The notes under the pieces: generated by a model
Seen by the model: the letters and a program-made list of their open reading frames with translations, nothing else
Database searches by the model: none
Told to the model about the DNA's origin: nothing
In this document: piece by piece, positions 34,123 to 43,718 of the stretch
How positions within the stretch are numbered: position 1 is the first letter of the stretch
How the letters are laid out: each line of letters starts with the position of its first letter
DNA from: Leptospira hartskeerlii
GTDB lineage: Bacteria; Spirochaetota; Leptospiria; Leptospirales; Leptospiraceae
DNA: 64,000 nt
Assembly (NCBI RefSeq): GCF_002811475.1
Contig: NZ_NPDL01000003.1
Location: 372,001 to 436,000 of the forward strand
Direction of reading: 5' to 3'
Position numbers and translations under genes: made by a program

Positions 34123-37100
34123 TTATTTTACGGAAAAATTTCCGATTGGGATATTTATTTTTATTTTATATATGTTTTCGACTAAAGACATTTCCACTTT
34201 TCCACCCAGACCGGAAATCCTATAGATCAGATTTTCCGTACCCCTTCCCGTTTTATGTTTTTTCAGATGATAAGAAGATTCCACATTCATTTCCGTGATC
34301 AGGTTCCCATTTTCCAAATAGAAATTCCATTTGGCTACACCTTGCCCGTATTTTAGATCGTTATTCGTGATCTCGTTTACAATACTATAAAGTTCAATGA
34401 TAGAAGTTTCTTTCTTTTCTTCTTCAAAAAATTGAAGTAGTTCATCTTGGCATTCGAATTCTAAGTCCCTTTCCACATCGGAATATCTTCTGAGTAAGAC
34501 TAAATTGATACCTGTGATAAAATTTTCGGACAGTAAACCAAGATCTTCTATTTTCAACATCTGTTCTCTCAGGATATGGATGGATTGATTCACTGCCTCG
34601 TTGATCTTTTTGAAAATCGGTCTGTCTTCTTGGTTTTGGGACATTAATTCTTCGGATAAAAACTTTAGATCTGTGAGCTTTCCGCCTAAGTGATCATGTA
34701 AGTCTATATTGATCCTTTGCCTTACATGATTCACAGCTTCCCTTTTTTCATTCTCTTGGTTTAGGCGACTCTTGTGGCCGTCCGCCAAAGCGAGTAAATT
34801 ATTAATCCGTAAGATCAATTCCTCAAAATCGAAAGGTTTGAGTAGATAATCGTTCGCACCATTATTCAATGCTGCCATCAGATCCTTGTCCTGATTTTTT
34901 GCGGTCAACATCAGGATGGGAAGTTCTAATGTACTAAGCGTCTTACGGATCTCCCTGGCAGTGTCTAAGCCGGACATTTTAGGCATCATTACATCCAAGA
35001 TAACAACGTCGAACGCCTTATCTTTTTGTAATATTTCCAAGGCCTCCATTCCACTTTTTGCAGTGACTGAGGAAATATTTCGTAAGGAAAGATAGTTTTG
35101 TATTACCTGTAAGTTCACAGGCTCGTCGTCTACCACCAAGATCCTGGCAGTCTTCTCCGAATCGGAAGATCCATTTTGAAGAGTAACAGTAGCGCCCGGG
35201 TGATTTCCTTCTTTATAATTTTTTAATTCTTTTCCGTCGGATTTCGGGATTTTTCCGGATACTAACGGAATGGTAAAATAAAAACGAGAACCCGAGCCTG
35301 GACTGGATTCAACTCCAATTTCCCCTCCATGTAACGCAACCAATGCTCTGCTGATTGAAAGCCCGAGACCTGCACCGGAACTATTTTTAGAATCCCCTCT
35401 ATCCACCTGTTCAAAAAATTCGAATACTTTCTGATGTTCCGTAGGATCGATCCCGATCCCGGTATCTTTTACACTGATCTCTGCAATTCCAAGTGCCTTG
35501 ATCCGAGCGCTGACTACGATCTCTCCCTTTTCCGTAAATTTAATCGCGTTACTCACTAAGTTTTGAAGGATCTGTTGTAATCTATTCTCATCCGCGAGTA
35601 AATCCGGAAACTCGGGTAAGATCGCGTTCACTAATTTGATCTTAGTCTCGTCAATAGAGATCCTATTTAATTCCAGAGTGAAATTCACCGCTTGGTATAG
35701 ATCCACGGATCTTAAATTTAGAGTTAAGTCCTTATGTTTTAATTTAGAAAAATCTATAATATCGTTCACTAAACTGGACAGTCTTTGTCCGCTAGTGACT
35801 ATCATTCCCAATTGTCTTTCCACCGATTGGGATAACGGACCGCCCACTCCTCTTTTCAAAGAATCGGCAATACCGATGATCCCTTGTAATGGAGTCCTCA
35901 ATTCATGAGATGTATTTGCTAAAAACTCATCCTTCAATTTGTCCAATGAAATCAATCTTTGGTTGGATTCCTGTAGATCATGAGCTAATTTTTCGGAAAG
36001 TTTATAGGCGCTTGTAAATCTTTGCGAGACCATAAACGCCTGGGCCACGAAGAAGGAAGCCACTCCATAAGAAGAGAAGTATGCAGTATTTATAATCATA
36101 TTTGCATATAGTATATCATTTGTTACTACAGCAAAAAACAGAAGAAAGAAGAATAAGCCTACATCGGCTCCTAACTTCTTATTTCGCATCGCTTTCCAAA
36201 AAACGTATACGAGGTAAACGCAAGCAATGGAAACTGTAATTCCAAAAATAGAAACTGTTTTGGAATAGATGACCAAGGGAAAGAATAACACGACAAAAGA
36301 AAGTCCGATAACAATACTAGTTAAAAATCGAATAACTTTTTTGTTTATCTCATCCGGATATAAGGTCCGAATAAATAAAGGAAAGAATATCGCGATCAAA
36401 AAGCTGGATATTAATTCTAATCTATAACCCCATTCAAAATCGAAATTCGGCAAAATAGAATATAATATTCTTTCACCAGTGATCAAAATACGAATGGTAG
36501 AACAGATCGTTAGAATTCCATAATAAAGCGTGGAAGTTTCCCTTCTTAGGAATGCGAATAAGCTCAGGTGGTATAAACCTAAAACAAAAAGTCCTCCGCC
36601 TACGAACAGATCCAATCTTACATTACTTTGGCGTATGGAAACCAGATCCTTTCTTTTTCCAATAAAGATCTTTGCCCATGGACCTCCTTTAAAATGGGAA
36701 AAATTAGAGATCTCTATCGCAATTTCGTTCTCTATTCCTAAGTCGAATATTTCACTCACTCCGGGTCTGTATAAGGGCTCACTTGTCTCGGGAGTTTTGC
36801 CAACTACCCCGCTTGAGATTACTTTCTTTCCATTTACATAAAGTGTATATGATGTGGAAGCTTCCAACATCTTGATTGCCATTTCCGTTTCCGGTTTTTC
36901 CAAACGAACAAGTATCTTATAAGTTGCATATCCGAAACCGGGATACTTTTGGTCCTTGTATTCGTTCCAAACATTCGGAACATCTCCGAATTTGATTTGC
37001 TCTTTTGATTTTTGAGTCGGATCCAAATCCGACTTCAATGGATTTTTGATCTCCGAAAATAATTGGGACCAATAAAATGCCCAATCACCTTCTATACTGA

Positions 37101-37263
37101 GGGGCTCTTCTTTTCCGAAGTCCCAATGATTTCTTAGGTCTAATATTCCATTTTCAACTTTCGGTTTTTTCTTTGAAAAAAATCCGGACTCACATCCCAA
37201 ACTGAAGAATAAGATCGAGATCAGCAAAACTCCTTGGATTTTTTGAGAGAAAACGGAAACCAT
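34123..37263 (-). CDS. 7TMR-DISM hybrid histidine kinase with two transmitter modules
   Basis: 1046 residues from ATG 37263 (GTG 37269 is an alternative). Order: lipoprotein-type signal ending FFSLGC (Cys24); 7TMR-DISM extracellular domain (~40-205); seven membrane helices (~215-415); HisKA with His ~453 in NTSHELRTPLQG; HATPase (NLVSNAIKFT; DTGIGIDPTEHQ; GAGLGLSISRALV); receiver (ILVVDDEPVN; phospho-Asp in VVILDVMMPKMSG; LLKPFDFEEL). A second transmitter follows at ~845-1046 with the HisKA_3-like box INIDLHDHLGGKL and a degenerate ATPase (NEITNNDLKYGQG; GRGTENLIYRISGLGG). The first module can phosphorylate its own receiver, while the second resembles NarX/DesK kinases that feed NarL-type regulators like the one encoded next. 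The signal is unknown. Confidence 0.92.
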   Translation of the reverse strand: MVSVFSQKIQGVLLISILFFSLGCESGFFSKKKPKVENGILDLRNHWDFGKEEPLSIEGDWAFYWSQLFSEIKNPLKSDLDPTQKSKEQIKFGDVPNVWNEYKDQKYPGFGYATYKILVRLEKPETEMAIKMLEASTSYTLYVNGKKVISSGVVGKTPETSEPLYRPGVSEIFDLGIENEIAIEISNFSHFKGGPWAKIFIGKRKDLVSIRQSNVRLDLFVGGGLFVLGLYHLSLFAFLRRETSTLYYGILTICSTIRILITGERILYSILPNFDFEWGYRLELISSFLIAIFFPLFIRTLYPDEINKKVIRFLTSIVIGLSFVVLFFPLVIYSKTVSIFGITVSIACVYLVYVFWKAMRNKKLGADVGLFFFLLFFAVVTNDILYANMIINTAYFSSYGVASFFVAQAFMVSQRFTSAYKLSEKLAHDLQESNQRLISLDKLKDEFLANTSHELRTPLQGIIGIADSLKRGVGGPLSQSVERQLGMIVTSGQRLSSLVNDIIDFSKLKHKDLTLNLRSVDLYQAVNFTLELNRISIDETKIKLVNAILPEFPDLLADENRLQQILQNLVSNAIKFTEKGEIVVSARIKALGIAEISVKDTGIGIDPTEHQKVFEFFEQVDRGDSKNSSGAGLGLSISRALVALHGGEIGVESSPGSGSRFYFTIPLVSGKIPKSDGKELKNYKEGNHPGATVTLQNGSSDSEKTARILVVDDEPVNLQVIQNYLSLRNISSVTAKSGMEALEILQKDKAFDVVILDVMMPKMSGLDTAREIRKTLSTLELPILMLTAKNQDKDLMAALNNGANDYLLKPFDFEELILRINNLLALADGHKSRLNQENEKREAVNHVRQRINIDLHDHLGGKLTDLKFLSEELMSQNQEDRPIFKKINEAVNQSIHILREQMLKIEDLGLLSENFITGINLVLLRRYSDVERDLEFECQDELLQFFEEEKKETSIIELYSIVNEITNNDLKYGQGVAKWNFYLENGNLITEMNVESSYHLKKHKTGRGTENLIYRISGLGGKVEMSLVENIYKIKINIPIGNFSVK

Positions 37264-37313
37264 CTGCACTGATTCTTCAGACTATTCCGGATTTATAAAC
37301 CTTTTTAATGTTT

Positions 37314-37460
37314 CTACAGAGTAGTCAGTAAAGAAATAGAAGAAGTAAGATTCTCCCTTATTCTAGGGATTTCTTCGATCCAGCTGACCTTCTTCCCATC
37401 GTCCACTAATCGAGCTTCAAAGGTATAGATCTTTGGAGATATTTTTCTACAGGGCAAAAA
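37314..37460 (-). pseudogene. Short open frame, possible small gene or gene remnant
   Basis: Upstream of the double kinase an open frame of 48 codons reads as coding-like protein (IYTFEARLVDDGKKVSW; EEIPRIRENLTSS) and ends TAG at 37314. It has no ATG. TTG at 37457 or GTG inside (VDDGKK) are the only starts and neither has a ribosome site. It may be the 3' remnant of a gene, or a tiny gene with an unusual start. Confidence 0.3.
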
Positions 37461-37536
37461 CTAGGAAATATCAATACATTCTCTAAAATTTTGTCCCTTG
37501 ACTTCTACTAGGTTAAAATAAGAAAACTATTCCGAT

Positions 37537-38814
37537 ATGGATTTACATTTTGTTTCCCCGAAAGATGCGGTTTCAGAGATCAAAAACGACCAGAGAGTTT
37601 TCATTCACAGTGTATTCGCTTCTCCTAAACTTTTAGTGGAAGCATTAAGCGCCAGGGCATCCGAACTACAAAATATTGAGATGGTCCATATCCATACGGA
37701 AGGAGAAGCTCCGTATGCACAAAATGGAATGGAACCTTCCTTTCATACAAACGCTCTGTTCGTGGGCGCAAACATGAGAGAAGCAGTGAAAGAAGGAAGA
37801 GCGGATTATCTTCCTGTTTTTTTAAGCGAATGCCCTTCTCTATTCAGAAAAAAAATACTCCCCTTGGATGTGGCACTGATCAGTGTTTCTCCTCCTGACA
37901 AACACGGCTTCTGTTCTTTGGGTGTTTCCGTGGATATTTGCAAAGCAGCGGTGGATTCAGCAAATATGGTAATCGCTCAGGTAAATCGTTTTATGCCAAG
38001 GACCCACGGAGATGGGATCATTCATATAAACAAAATCCATAAATTAGTAGAAGGTAATATTCCGTTATTAGAAGCAAAACATACTCAACCCGACCCAGTT
38101 GAGGCCAAGATAGGAGAATATATAGCGGGTCTTGTAGAAGACGGGGCTACTTTACAAATGGGGATCGGAGCCATTCCTGATGCAGTTCTCTCTTGTTTAC
38201 AAAATCATAAAGATCTAGGAATTCATACGGAAATGTTTTCAGACGGTGTAATTCCTTTGGTCGAAAAAGGGATTATCACGGGTAAAAACAAAAAGATCCA
38301 TCCCGGAAAAATAGTAACGGGATTCGTTATGGGAACCAGAAAACTTTACGATTTCGTGGATGATAATCCGGAAGTTGTATTTTTAGATATAGGTTATATC
38401 AACGATACTTCAAACATCCGTAAAAATCCTAAAGTAACTGCGATCAATTCAGCGATCGAAGTGGATCTGACCGGCCAAGTATGTGCGGATTCAATCGGGA
38501 CCAGACAATATTCAGGAGTGGGAGGACAAATGGATTTTATCCGAGGAGCTTCTCTTTCCGAAGGAGGAAAACCGATCATTGCGCTTCCTTCCGTTACTTC
38601 TCACGGAAAATCCAGGATAGCTCCGATCCTACAACCTGGAGCAAGTGTAACCACCACCAGAGCAAATGTTCATTATATAATCACAGAATACGGTATTGCA
38701 GATCTTTACGGTAAAAATCTGAAACAAAGAGCTAAACTCCTTACGCAAATCGCTCACCCGAATCACAGAGAATCCCTGGAAAGAGAAGCTTTCGAAAGAT
38801 TCAAAGGATTTTAA
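37537..38814 (+). CDS. Acetyl-CoA hydrolase/CoA-transferase family protein
   Basis: 425 residues, the length of Cat1/4-hydroxybutyrate CoA-transferase (AbfT) proteins. Markers are SVSPPDKHGFCSLGVSVD, LQMGIGAIPDAVLSCL, IHTEMFSDGVIPLVEKG (catalytic Glu in HTEMFSDG), YSGVGGQMDFIRGA and ITEYGIADLYGKN. The enzyme moves CoA between acids such as acetate, succinate, propionate or 4-hydroxybutyrate, or hydrolyses acetyl-CoA. The exact pair cannot be read. It is cytoplasmic and alone, between the kinase gene and the cbb3 operon. Confidence 0.9.
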   Translation: MDLHFVSPKDAVSEIKNDQRVFIHSVFASPKLLVEALSARASELQNIEMVHIHTEGEAPYAQNGMEPSFHTNALFVGANMREAVKEGRADYLPVFLSECPSLFRKKILPLDVALISVSPPDKHGFCSLGVSVDICKAAVDSANMVIAQVNRFMPRTHGDGIIHINKIHKLVEGNIPLLEAKHTQPDPVEAKIGEYIAGLVEDGATLQMGIGAIPDAVLSCLQNHKDLGIHTEMFSDGVIPLVEKGIITGKNKKIHPGKIVTGFVMGTRKLYDFVDDNPEVVFLDIGYINDTSNIRKNPKVTAINSAIEVDLTGQVCADSIGTRQYSGVGGQMDFIRGASLSEGGKPIIALPSVTSHGKSRIAPILQPGASVTTTRANVHYIITEYGIADLYGKNLKQRAKLLTQIAHPNHRESLEREAFERFKGF

Positions 38815-38910
38815 TTCTCAAAATCGAAAATTTAGGCACATTCTTTCGTACATTAGAATTTCATTAAACACTAATTTATTGACAGCCTAGTTCATATCAT
38901 AACAATCCTG

Positions 38911-38924
38911 TTGACAATTATCAA
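38911..38924. promoter_or_regulatory. FNR/CRP-type box upstream of ccoN
   Basis: TTGAC-AATT-ATCAA differs at one base from the FNR consensus TTGAT-N4-ATCAA. It lies ~100 bases before ccoN. FNR/FixK-type control of cbb3 oxidase under low oxygen is standard in other bacteria. The Crp/Fnr gene at 47800 is a natural candidate binder. Confidence 0.6.
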
Positions 38925-39022
38925 GACCGTTTTGAAGGAAGAAGAAGTCGGATTCCTTGCGTTTCGACATTCCCATCTAAATGTGGAATTATCCTTCACG
39001 GAAAATACCGGAGAGATCAAGA

Positions 39023-40462
39023 ATGAGTTCTTCAGAACAAAAATATAACGATACGATCGTCAAAGGATTTTTGATATCGGGATTGGTTTGGGGTGTGGCT
39101 TCCATGCTTGTAGGAGTATGGATCGCTTTCCAAATGGTATATCCTGAATTAAATTTCGGACCCTACTTCACTTTCGGCAGGCTGAGACCTTTACATACGA
39201 ATGCGGCAATTTTCGGTTTCGCATTGAGTATTATATTCGCGACAGCTTATCATACGGTGCAAAGACTTTGTAGAGTAAAGATTTGGAGCGACAAGCTTTC
39301 GTATTTACACTTATTTCTATACAACCTTACGATAGCAGCAGCAGCCATCACTTTACCTTTAGGCTTAAGCCAATCCAAGGAATATGCTGAATTGGAATGG
39401 CCTTTGGACCTAATGATCGTGATCTGGTTTGTGATATTCCTAATCAACTATTTTGCGACGATCTTTACGCGTGAAGAAAAGCAACTATACTCCGCGATCT
39501 GGTTCTATATCGCGTCTTGGGTCACTATCCCGATCCTATTTATAGTTAATAACCTTTCCATTCCGGTAAGTTGGTTCAAATCATATTCGGTCTACTCCGG
39601 TGTGTATGACGCAAACATCCAATGGTGGTACGGACACAACGCGGTAGCCTTCGTTCTCACTACTCCTTTCTTGGGATTAATGTATTACTATCTTCCCAAA
39701 CACATCAAACAACCAATCTACAGTCATAGACTCTCCATCATTCACTTCTGGAGTTTGATCTTTCTGTATATTTGGGCAGGTCCTCACCATCTACTTTATT
39801 CTCCACTTCCTGATTGGTTACAAACCACAGGTATGGTATTCAGTATCATGTTATGGATGCCTTCTTGGGGTGGTATGTTGAACGGATTTTTGACCCTAAC
39901 TCAGGCGAAACAAAAGATCAAAACCGACGCTACTTTAAAGATGCTCTTAGTAGGACTAACATTCTACGGTATGTCCACGTTCGAAGGTCCTCTTCTTTCC
40001 ATTAGAGCTGTCAGCGGTTTAGGTCATAACACTGACTGGATCATTGGACACGTTCACGGCGGAACCTTAGGTTGGGTGGGAATGATGTCGTTCGCGGTCA
40101 TCTATTACTTAGTACCTAGATTATGGAATACGAATCTATTCTCTGAGAAACTTGCTAACACTCACTTCTGGGTAGCGACGCTTGGGATCTTATTGTATAT
40201 CGTATCCATGTGGGTATCAGGTATCAGCGAAGGCTCAATGTGGAGAGCGATAGACGAAACAGGCGCCCTAAAATTCCCGAACTGGGTGCAGATCACTGAA
40301 ACTCTGAAACCTTATAGATTATTCCGAGGTATCGGAGGTGGTCTATATTTGATCGGACTGCTTATCATGATCTATAATGTTGTCCGCACTATCTTGAACG
40401 CCGGCTCCGGGTTCAAGGAAATCGATCTAAGGATCGGATCAAAAGAGGAGAAAGTTGTATGA
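39023..40462 (+). CDS. ccoN: cbb3-type cytochrome c oxidase subunit I
   Basis: 479 residues from ATG 39023 (GGAGAG 7 bases upstream). Twelve membrane helices. Histidine ligands are visible: RPLHTNAAIFGF (low-spin haem b), WWYGHNAVAF and AGPHHLLYSPLPDW (CuB), and HNTDWIIGHVHGGTLGW (haems b and b3). The catalytic subunit reduces O2 to water with high affinity and pumps protons. It is the first gene of the operon; ccoO overlaps its stop by 4 bases. An FNR-type box lies ~100 bases upstream. Confidence 0.97.
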   Translation: MSSSEQKYNDTIVKGFLISGLVWGVASMLVGVWIAFQMVYPELNFGPYFTFGRLRPLHTNAAIFGFALSIIFATAYHTVQRLCRVKIWSDKLSYLHLFLYNLTIAAAAITLPLGLSQSKEYAELEWPLDLMIVIWFVIFLINYFATIFTREEKQLYSAIWFYIASWVTIPILFIVNNLSIPVSWFKSYSVYSGVYDANIQWWYGHNAVAFVLTTPFLGLMYYYLPKHIKQPIYSHRLSIIHFWSLIFLYIWAGPHHLLYSPLPDWLQTTGMVFSIMLWMPSWGGMLNGFLTLTQAKQKIKTDATLKMLLVGLTFYGMSTFEGPLLSIRAVSGLGHNTDWIIGHVHGGTLGWVGMMSFAVIYYLVPRLWNTNLFSEKLANTHFWVATLGILLYIVSMWVSGISEGSMWRAIDETGALKFPNWVQITETLKPYRLFRGIGGGLYLIGLLIMIYNVVRTILNAGSGFKEIDLRIGSKEEKVV

Positions 40463-41148
40463 ATTGGTTCGACAAATTATTGGATTGGTTCTCCGGTTTT
40501 ACCGATCAGTGGGAAAAACACGCAGTCAAATTCACTCTTTATACCACGATCGCGATCTTGGCTGGGGGATTATTCGAACTGGTCCCTCCATTCTTTCTTA
40601 CGAAAACGGCGGAGCCTATCCAGAACGTAAAGCCGTATAACGCATTGGAATTAGCGGGAAGAGACGTTTATCAGAAGGAAGGATGTAATAACTGTCACAC
40701 TCAGATGATACGTCCATTCAAATGGGAAGTAGATCGTTTCGACCCGGGACATTCTTACGGAAAAGATGGATATTCTAAAGCGGGAGAATATGTTTACGAC
40801 CACCCTTTCTTATGGGGATCCAAAAGAACAGGACCGGATCTAGCTCATGAATCCCAGATCCAACCTTCTGCAGAATGGCATAAGACACATTTGATCAATC
40901 CGAGAGATACAGCGAAAGGATCCATTATGCCTGCTTATCCTTGGTTATTCGAAGAATCTTCTATCATAGATGCTTCTAAGATCGCGGACCATATGAGAGG
41001 ACTCCGAAAAGTTGGAGTTCCTTATACTGAAGAAGATATCGCTTCCGCCAACACTTTGTTGGCTGGCAAAACGGCGGGTGACGCGCTTATCGCGTATCTG
41101 CTTAAATTGGGAAGAGATACCGCCGAATTGTCCAAAAGTTTACAGTGA
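40459..41148 (+). CDS. ccoO: cbb3 oxidase mono-haem cytochrome c subunit
   Basis: 229 residues. There is one N-terminal membrane anchor (~25-45: FTLYTTIAILAGGLFELVPP) and a c-type haem site GCNNCHTQMIRPF with distal Met candidates in GSIMPAYPWLF, as in CcoO. It passes electrons to CcoN. The start overlaps ccoN (ATGA). Confidence 0.96.
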   Translation: MNWFDKLLDWFSGFTDQWEKHAVKFTLYTTIAILAGGLFELVPPFFLTKTAEPIQNVKPYNALELAGRDVYQKEGCNNCHTQMIRPFKWEVDRFDPGHSYGKDGYSKAGEYVYDHPFLWGSKRTGPDLAHESQIQPSAEWHKTHLINPRDTAKGSIMPAYPWLFEESSIIDASKIADHMRGLRKVGVPYTEEDIASANTLLAGKTAGDALIAYLLKLGRDTAELSKSLQ

Positions 41149-41156
41149 GGTAAAAT

Positions 41157-41303
41157 ATGGATCTCGACACATTACAAATTTATAAATCACTAAGGCTTCC
41201 TGTCCTGGTAATTTCAATATTTACGATCATACTATACGTATATAGAAGTTCCAGAAAGGAAAGAATGGAAAAACCTAAATTCAGAATGTTGGAGGAGGAT
41301 TAA
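41157..41303 (+). CDS. ccoQ: cbb3 oxidase small subunit CcoQ
   Basis: 48 codons. The frame reads MDLDTLQIYKSLRLPVL, then VISIFTIILYVYRSS and a charged tail KFRMLEED: one membrane helix followed by a basic/acidic tail, as in CcoQ, which stabilises the complex. It sits between ccoO (8 bases) and ccoP (1 base). The tail resembles that of CcoS further on (KYRMLFEEDK), a feature shared by these small proteins. Confidence 0.85.
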   Translation: MDLDTLQIYKSLRLPVLVISIFTIILYVYRSSRKERMEKPKFRMLEED

Positions 41304-41304
41304 T

Positions 41305-41838
41305 ATGAGCGATCCAAACAAGGAATTCGACGGGATCAGACAGTCCGACAATCCTCTTCCTGAATGGTGGAAATGGGTATTCTTAGGATGTATCCTTTTT
41401 GCCGGGTTTTATGCGGTATACTTTCACGTTTTTTCCGATTGGGGAACAAACGAGTATTACGCTTCCCAAGTACAGGAATATGAGAAAGAATTTCCAAATC
41501 GTAACGTTGCAGTTGAATCAAAAGACGGATCCAATCCGTTTAGAGGAAATCAAGACGCAATCAATGCGGGACAAAAAACATTCCAAACGTATTGTGTTGC
41601 TTGCCACGGACCGACTGGAGAAGGTTTAGTCGGCCCAAATCTAATGGATAAAGAATGGCTACACGGAAACACGGATGTAGAACTTTATGAAACCGTTATG
41701 AAGGGAATTTCAGTAGAAAGAGCTAAACTAGGCAGAGGACCAATGCCTGCACATGAGAACTCATTAGGTTCCGAAAAAGTTTACCAAGTGCTTGCATGGT
41801 TGGCCTCGAAAAATCCGGAGCTAAAATCTTCCAAATAA
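41305..41838 (+). CDS. ccoP: Short cbb3 subunit III with a single haem c
   Basis: 177 residues, whereas standard CcoP has ~290 and two haems. The N-terminal CcoP_N segment (DGIRQSDNPLPEWWKWVF) and the membrane helix (residues ~25-45) are present. Only one c-type site is seen, QTYCVACHGPTGEG, with the distal Met in GRGPMPAHENSLG. One cytochrome domain is therefore missing while the rest of the locus is complete, so electrons probably enter from a soluble cytochrome through this single haem. GGAGGAGG lies just upstream of the start. Confidence 0.92.
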   Translation: MSDPNKEFDGIRQSDNPLPEWWKWVFLGCILFAGFYAVYFHVFSDWGTNEYYASQVQEYEKEFPNRNVAVESKDGSNPFRGNQDAINAGQKTFQTYCVACHGPTGEGLVGPNLMDKEWLHGNTDVELYETVMKGISVERAKLGRGPMPAHENSLGSEKVYQVLAWLASKNPELKSSK

Positions 41839-41875
41839 GTTTAAACCGTCTCAGAGGATCATAAGGAGGGGCAAA

Positions 41876-43243
41876 ATGATCATTTCAAGACCAATGCAGG
41901 GAAAGATAAGGACCGCAAGAAATTACGTCCAGGTATTCTTGGTTCTTCTCTTTTTTATAACGCCTTGGATTCGCTGGGACGGATTTCAAGTTATCCGATT
42001 GGATATACCGGATAGAAAGTTTTTTCTATTCGGTCATATTTTTATTCCTCAAGAAGGATACTTTCTTCATTTATTTCTGATCGCAGCGGGACTTTGTCTT
42101 TTCTTCTTCACCACCCTGATCGGTAGAGTTTGGTGTGGATGGGCCTGCCCTCAAACAATCTATTCGGATATTTTCGATTGGATAGGAAGAAAGATCCAAG
42201 ATACCAAGTACGGAAAGAAAGATTCGAATCCGGCTTTAGTTGTTTTAACACATATCGCTTGGATCCTAGTCAGTTTTGCCGCGTCTTTTGCCTGGATCTC
42301 TTATTTTGCGGATCCATACCAAATGATCTCTTATTTCAAAAATCCTAATTCAGGTTTTCCAACTTGGTCCCTATTTCTAGGATTTTTCACTTTCGCGATG
42401 TATGCGGATATCGCATTTATCCGAGAACAATTTTGTAAATACGGCTGTCCTTACGCGCGTTTCCAAACAGTGATGATGGACAATCATTCAGTCAATATTA
42501 CTTACGATTATGTAAGAGGAGAGCCAAGAAGAAAGGGCACTACTAAAATTGGCGACTGTACCGCATGTAATATGTGCCTTGTAGTATGTCCTACTGGGAT
42601 AGATATCAGAGAAGGAGCCAATCCTTGGTGTATCGCCTGCGGAAAATGTTCCGATGCATGCACAAAACAAATGGCTAAGGAAAATAAGAAAACCCTAATA
42701 GGATATTGGTCGGAAAACCAAATCTCCGAAAAAGGATCCGTTATTCGTTGGATCCGTCCAAGAACTATCATTTATGCATTTTTCTTAATACTTACAATTT
42801 CCTCCATCGGGATCTTATTATCCAAACGAGTTCCACTCTATTTATCCGTTCTTCCAGATAGAAATATACAACCTATGATGGTACAAAACGGGGTTGTTCG
42901 GAACTTCTACGAAGTACAAATGCAAAATTTGACTTCCAAAGATAGAACTCTAAAATTCGAAATAGAAAACTCGGATTTGCAGGGAGAAAGAAGAATACTC
43001 GTAGGTGGAACGGAAGAAGCCGTAGTAGAACTAAAAGGCAACTCGGAAGAAAGATACAGGCTATTTATAGAACTGAAAATAGCAGACCAAGACGCCAAAA
43101 GAAGAAGTCATGATATCAAGCTGAAAGTGATAGACATTCAGGATTTTGAATATTCTAAATCTGAAACAGTTCCATTCCTACTTCCGGTATCTATCTCCGG
43201 ATGGCAAATACAAAATGATGAGAGGATAGTCCATGGACGTTAG
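41876..43243 (+). CDS. ccoG: cbb3 assembly ferredoxin-like membrane protein
   Basis: 455 residues; GGAGG is well placed. About five membrane helices surround Cys motifs CGWACPQT and KYGCPYARFQ. A double [4Fe-4S] ferredoxin follows (CTACNMCLVVCPTG; CIACGKCSDACTKQ). The C-terminal ~130 residues are an Ig-like periplasmic domain (NFYEVQMQNLTSKDRTLKF). CcoG (RdxA/FixG) reduces copper for delivery to the cbb3 catalytic site. It overlaps ccoH by 11 bases. Confidence 0.96.
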   Translation: MIISRPMQGKIRTARNYVQVFLVLLFFITPWIRWDGFQVIRLDIPDRKFFLFGHIFIPQEGYFLHLFLIAAGLCLFFFTTLIGRVWCGWACPQTIYSDIFDWIGRKIQDTKYGKKDSNPALVVLTHIAWILVSFAASFAWISYFADPYQMISYFKNPNSGFPTWSLFLGFFTFAMYADIAFIREQFCKYGCPYARFQTVMMDNHSVNITYDYVRGEPRRKGTTKIGDCTACNMCLVVCPTGIDIREGANPWCIACGKCSDACTKQMAKENKKTLIGYWSENQISEKGSVIRWIRPRTIIYAFFLILTISSIGILLSKRVPLYLSVLPDRNIQPMMVQNGVVRNFYEVQMQNLTSKDRTLKFEIENSDLQGERRILVGGTEEAVVELKGNSEERYRLFIELKIADQDAKRRSHDIKLKVIDIQDFEYSKSETVPFLLPVSISGWQIQNDERIVHGR

Positions 43244-43718
43244 TTTAAAAAGAGCTTTTTGGGTGATCAAGATCGCGTTTCTGGCGTTGTTCGTAGCTAC
43301 ATTCTTCACTGTGAAACTTGCATTAGCCGGACATACTCCTACTATCGATTCAAATTATTACGAAAAAGGGCTCAAATACGAACAGTCCATCCTCTCTCAA
43401 AGAAAAATGATAGAGGCCGGTTACGGATTCCAGGCTAATTGGATCCAAAATCCGAGCGCCCTCCACTCCGGAAAACAAGAACTTGAGTTGGAATTCCAAC
43501 ATGGGCAACAAAAGATCAAGGATGCTCAAATCCAAGTCCAATTGGATAAAACCGCTACTGAAAAATTCAATGAGATTATCACTTTAAAGGAAACTTCTCC
43601 GGGGAAATACAAAGGAATGTTATCCATTCCATTTCCGGGAGAATGGAGAATTTCCATTTCAGCCAAAATTCCGGAAGGCACCTTGGAGAAGACCGTATCG
43701 GTTAAGGTAACCAATTGA
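43233..43718 (+). CDS. ccoH: FixH/CcoH cbb3 maturation protein
   Basis: 161 residues with one N-terminal membrane helix (~8-31) and a periplasmic beta domain containing the family start of the soluble part (DSNYYEKGLKYEQSI) and PFPGEWRISISA. It binds the oxidase during assembly. It overlaps ccoG upstream and the TTG start of ccoI downstream. Confidence 0.92.
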   Translation: MDVSLKRAFWVIKIAFLALFVATFFTVKLALAGHTPTIDSNYYEKGLKYEQSILSQRKMIEAGYGFQANWIQNPSALHSGKQELELEFQHGQQKIKDAQIQVQLDKTATEKFNEIITLKETSPGKYKGMLSIPFPGEWRISISAKIPEGTLEKTVSVKVTN

